From a virus, in the IMG/VR virus record IMGVR_UViG_3300042868_005134, positions 186,001 through 250,000 of that record: 64,000 bases of DNA; one strand, written 5' to 3'. Positions 62,638-64,000 of the stretch are shown here, in pieces. The notes under the pieces are model-generated. The model saw nothing but the letters and a program-made list of their open reading frames with translations. It did no database searches and had not been told where the DNA came from. The translations under genes were made by a program, and so were the position numbers. Each line of letters starts with the position of its first letter. The first letter of the stretch is position 1.

Positions 62638-62918
62638 TTAACGATTTCTCCAGCAGTTAATCTAACCACCTGAAAATCACCACAATCGAACATCTGATTT
62701 AATTTTTTTGCTAGATTGATAGCATGTCCAGGGTTGCTAAATGATACTTTCTTATATTTAGGACCTGGGTAGGATGTAAGGCTGTTAAAGCTCTTTAAAT
62801 TGAAAGGTTCGTTTTTGTAAAATACTGCCCAAATAGCATCGGACTCTAAAACTTGTTCGGTTTTATAGTTCTTTTTATTGGTGTATTCTAAAAGTACCTT
62901 AGGCTTGGGTCTACTCAT
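62634..62918 (-). CDS. small unknown protein downstream of a late promoter
   Basis: This 94-residue basic protein (SRPKPKVLLEYTNKKNYKTE) has a strand-helix layout with ESDAIWAVFYKNEPFNLKS and PGHAINLAKKLNQMFDCG. No named domain is seen. The start lies after a GATAAATA box, with AAGG in the loop of a short inverted repeat. It overlaps the SGNH gene by 4 nt. The function is unknown. Confidence 0.6.
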   Translation of the reverse strand: MSRPKPKVLLEYTNKKNYKTEQVLESDAIWAVFYKNEPFNLKSFNSLTSYPGPKYKKVSFSNPGHAINLAKKLNQMFDCGDFQVVRLTAGEIVK

Positions 62919-62950
62919 ATATGCGTCCTTAATATACGCATATATTTATC
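62919..62950 (-). promoter_or_regulatory. late promoter box and leader inverted repeat
   Basis: On the minus strand GATAAATA (62943-62950) is followed by an 8-bp inverted repeat, ATATGCGT (62936-62943) and ACGCATAT (62919-62926), with a 9-nt loop carrying AAGG, then ATG at 62918. A transcript starting 5-7 nt after the box would lack most of the 5' arm, so the hairpin would form mainly on read-through RNA. Confidence 0.5.
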
Positions 62951-62952
62951 AT

Positions 62953-63195
62953 CTAGGTAGTGGAAAATCCCCCACCATCCATTTTGATAGTAACTTCGCT
63001 GCCTTGCGCCTGTGCCAATTTGCTTAACAATTCGTCTTGATCTTCTAGCAATTTGGCAGTTATTTCACCTAGACTATAAGCCAGCATCTTTGCTGACTTA
63101 ATGTCTATTTTTACTTCTTTTTGCTGTGCCAATTCAGCACTTTTTACCTGCTGAATAAACTGCTGAATAGGCAGTGTGTTAATTGGATTTGACAT
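62953..63195 (-). CDS. small helical unknown protein
   Basis: This 80-residue protein is predicted helical (QQFIQQVKSAELAQQKEVKI, YSLGEITAKLLEDQDELLSK) with a glycine-rich tail (DGGGFSTT). Its start lies inside the 3' end of the neighbouring gene (17-nt overlap). No known motif. Coil-forming heptads suggest oligomerisation or partner binding. The function is unknown. Confidence 0.55.
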   Translation of the reverse strand: MSNPINTLPIQQFIQQVKSAELAQQKEVKIDIKSAKMLAYSLGEITAKLLEDQDELLSKLAQAQGSEVTIKMDGGGFSTT

Positions 63196-63658
63196 TACTT
63201 AGTACCTGTTTCATTTCAAATTCTGTTTTAAAAGGTCCACGGTTCTCGTAGCGTTCAATTGTAATTAGTTTAGGGCAGAAACTTTTAACCCAACCTTTGT
63301 CAAATCGAATAATATAATAACCTGCGCAATACAAACTTTTGCTAGCTTCACTTTTTGTAAACAGGGGCAATTTCTTTTGTACATTATACATGGGATTACA
63401 TGGAGTACAGCTTGTTGGATACCCGTGTACATCTTTGCTTTCATCTTGACTAATAGTAGTTGTAATTTTACCACTAAAAAAATCCTTCCCGAATGCTTTA
63501 ATAAGCTCTTCTTTTTTGCCAAAGAAACTACTGCCGTCTTTGCCACTTAACATATATTTGTTATTTTCTTTCTTGTGTAATGTACCAATCTTTTCTCCGT
63601 CTTGTTCTACAATCCAAAACTTGCCATCTACGATGGGCTTGGCGTGAATTTCTGTCAT
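63179..63658 (-). CDS. unknown protein with several cysteines
   Basis: A 159-residue protein if started at the ATG at 63658, preferred because AGGAAA precedes it and because the segment ending in HAKPIVDGKFWIVEQDGEKI reads as a protein start. An in-frame ATG at 63721 overlaps the previous stop (ATGA) and would add 21 residues with two or three cysteines, so that start is possible too. A SCTPCNPMYNVQKKLP segment and YCAGYY hold cysteines. I recall this VDGKFWIVE...IGTL pattern from aquatic T4-like phages without known function. Confidence 0.6.
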   Translation of the reverse strand: MTEIHAKPIVDGKFWIVEQDGEKIGTLHKKENNKYMLSGKDGSSFFGKKEELIKAFGKDFFSGKITTTISQDESKDVHGYPTSCTPCNPMYNVQKKLPLFTKSEASKSLYCAGYYIIRFDKGWVKSFCPKLITIERYENRGPFKTEFEMKQVLSNVKSN

Positions 63659-63717
63659 AATATTTTCCTCACAATCTTGTGTTTCATTTGGACATGTATT
63701 TTTATATAAACATATTG

Positions 63718-64000
63718 TCATTTGTATTTTGCCTGAAATGGTTCAGCATACTGCTGAATGCTGTCAATCATACGTTTCATATCGTATAGTTGACAAAATT
63801 TTAATAGTCTAATGCCCACTTGATCAACAGTCTTGGGTACAGCATTAGTTGTAATTGTTTCTTTAATAAAAGACTTAATGTCTTCAGGCTGTGCTTTAAG
63901 GTCGATCAGCTGACGATTACGGTGGTAGTCATCTAGCACCCTGTGTTCACCGCCATTGTGATCAACCCACCTCTGCAACATGAGATTGTTCCACGCGAAG
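63718..64000 (-). CDS. 5'-truncated gene at the right edge, unknown
   Basis: The frame remains open from the ATG at 63981 to the window edge (FAWNNL before it), so the real start probably lies beyond 64000. The visible protein includes WVDHNGGEHRVLDDYHRNRQ and a helical segment DMKRMIDSIQQY. No family is recognised. It overlaps the next gene's upstream start by 4 nt. Confidence 0.55.
   Translation of the reverse strand, partial: FAWNNLMLQRWVDHNGGEHRVLDDYHRNRQLIDLKAQPEDIKSFIKETITTNAVPKTVDQVGIRLLKFCQLYDMKRMIDSIQQYAEPFQAKYK

Overview
This window looks like part of the genome of a large, AT-rich, T4-related tailed phage (contractile-tail type), probably from a marine or freshwater bacterium and possibly metagenome-derived. 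The reasons are a T4-type baseplate block (a gp25-like protein followed by gp6), a gp12-type tail-collar fibre, late-promoter-like GATAAATA/TATAAATA boxes, and a set of small conserved genes with ThyX and a MoxR/VWA pair that is typical of T4-like phages of aquatic bacteria. No tRNA, integrase, transposase or CRISPR array was seen, and no stretch longer than about 100 bases lacks a gene.

Layout. (1) 1-28899, plus strand, virion module: gp25, gp6, a 4651-residue protein in the gp7/gp8 position carrying a probable seven-bladed FG-GAP propeller, then a run of tail-fibre proteins that share modules. (2) 28918-35417, plus strand: a near-consensus sigma70-type promoter, overlapped by a hairpin that also holds the next ribosome binding site, starts a tightly overlapped operon. 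It encodes four glycosyltransferase-like proteins, a methyltransferase-like protein, small unknown proteins and the first radical SAM enzyme. (3) 34254-51398, both strands: twelve radical SAM enzyme genes in about 17 kb, interspersed with an SDR, a nitroreductase that carries an inserted virion-type domain, and an Fe/2-oxoglutarate oxygenase. Seven of the twelve have an extra cysteine module on the N-terminal side of the radical SAM core. (4) 51386-56515, minus strand: a nucleotide-sugar operon with a nucleotidyltransferase-cupin fusion, a GDP-fucose-synthase/ColC-like protein, a ColD-like PLP enzyme with histidine in place of the catalytic lysine, GDP-mannose 4,6-dehydratase and a putative glycosyltransferase. 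Together these suggest GDP-colitose or a related 3,6-dideoxyhexose. (5) 56523-64000, minus strand: ThyX, small conserved phage proteins, a VWA/metallopeptidase-like protein, a MoxR ATPase, an SGNH hydrolase and a 5'-truncated gene at the right edge.

How it may work together. The glycosyltransferases and the deoxysugar operon point to building or altering a surface glycan, on the host or on the virion. The radical SAM, oxygenase and nitroreductase array is the most unusual part. Its tight operons, conserved paralogue families and promoter boxes placed 4 nt before SD-less start codons suggest a phage-encoded multistep chemical modification pathway whose substrate (protein, peptide, sugar or nucleotide) cannot be read from the sequence. 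Functions below the level of enzyme family are inference.
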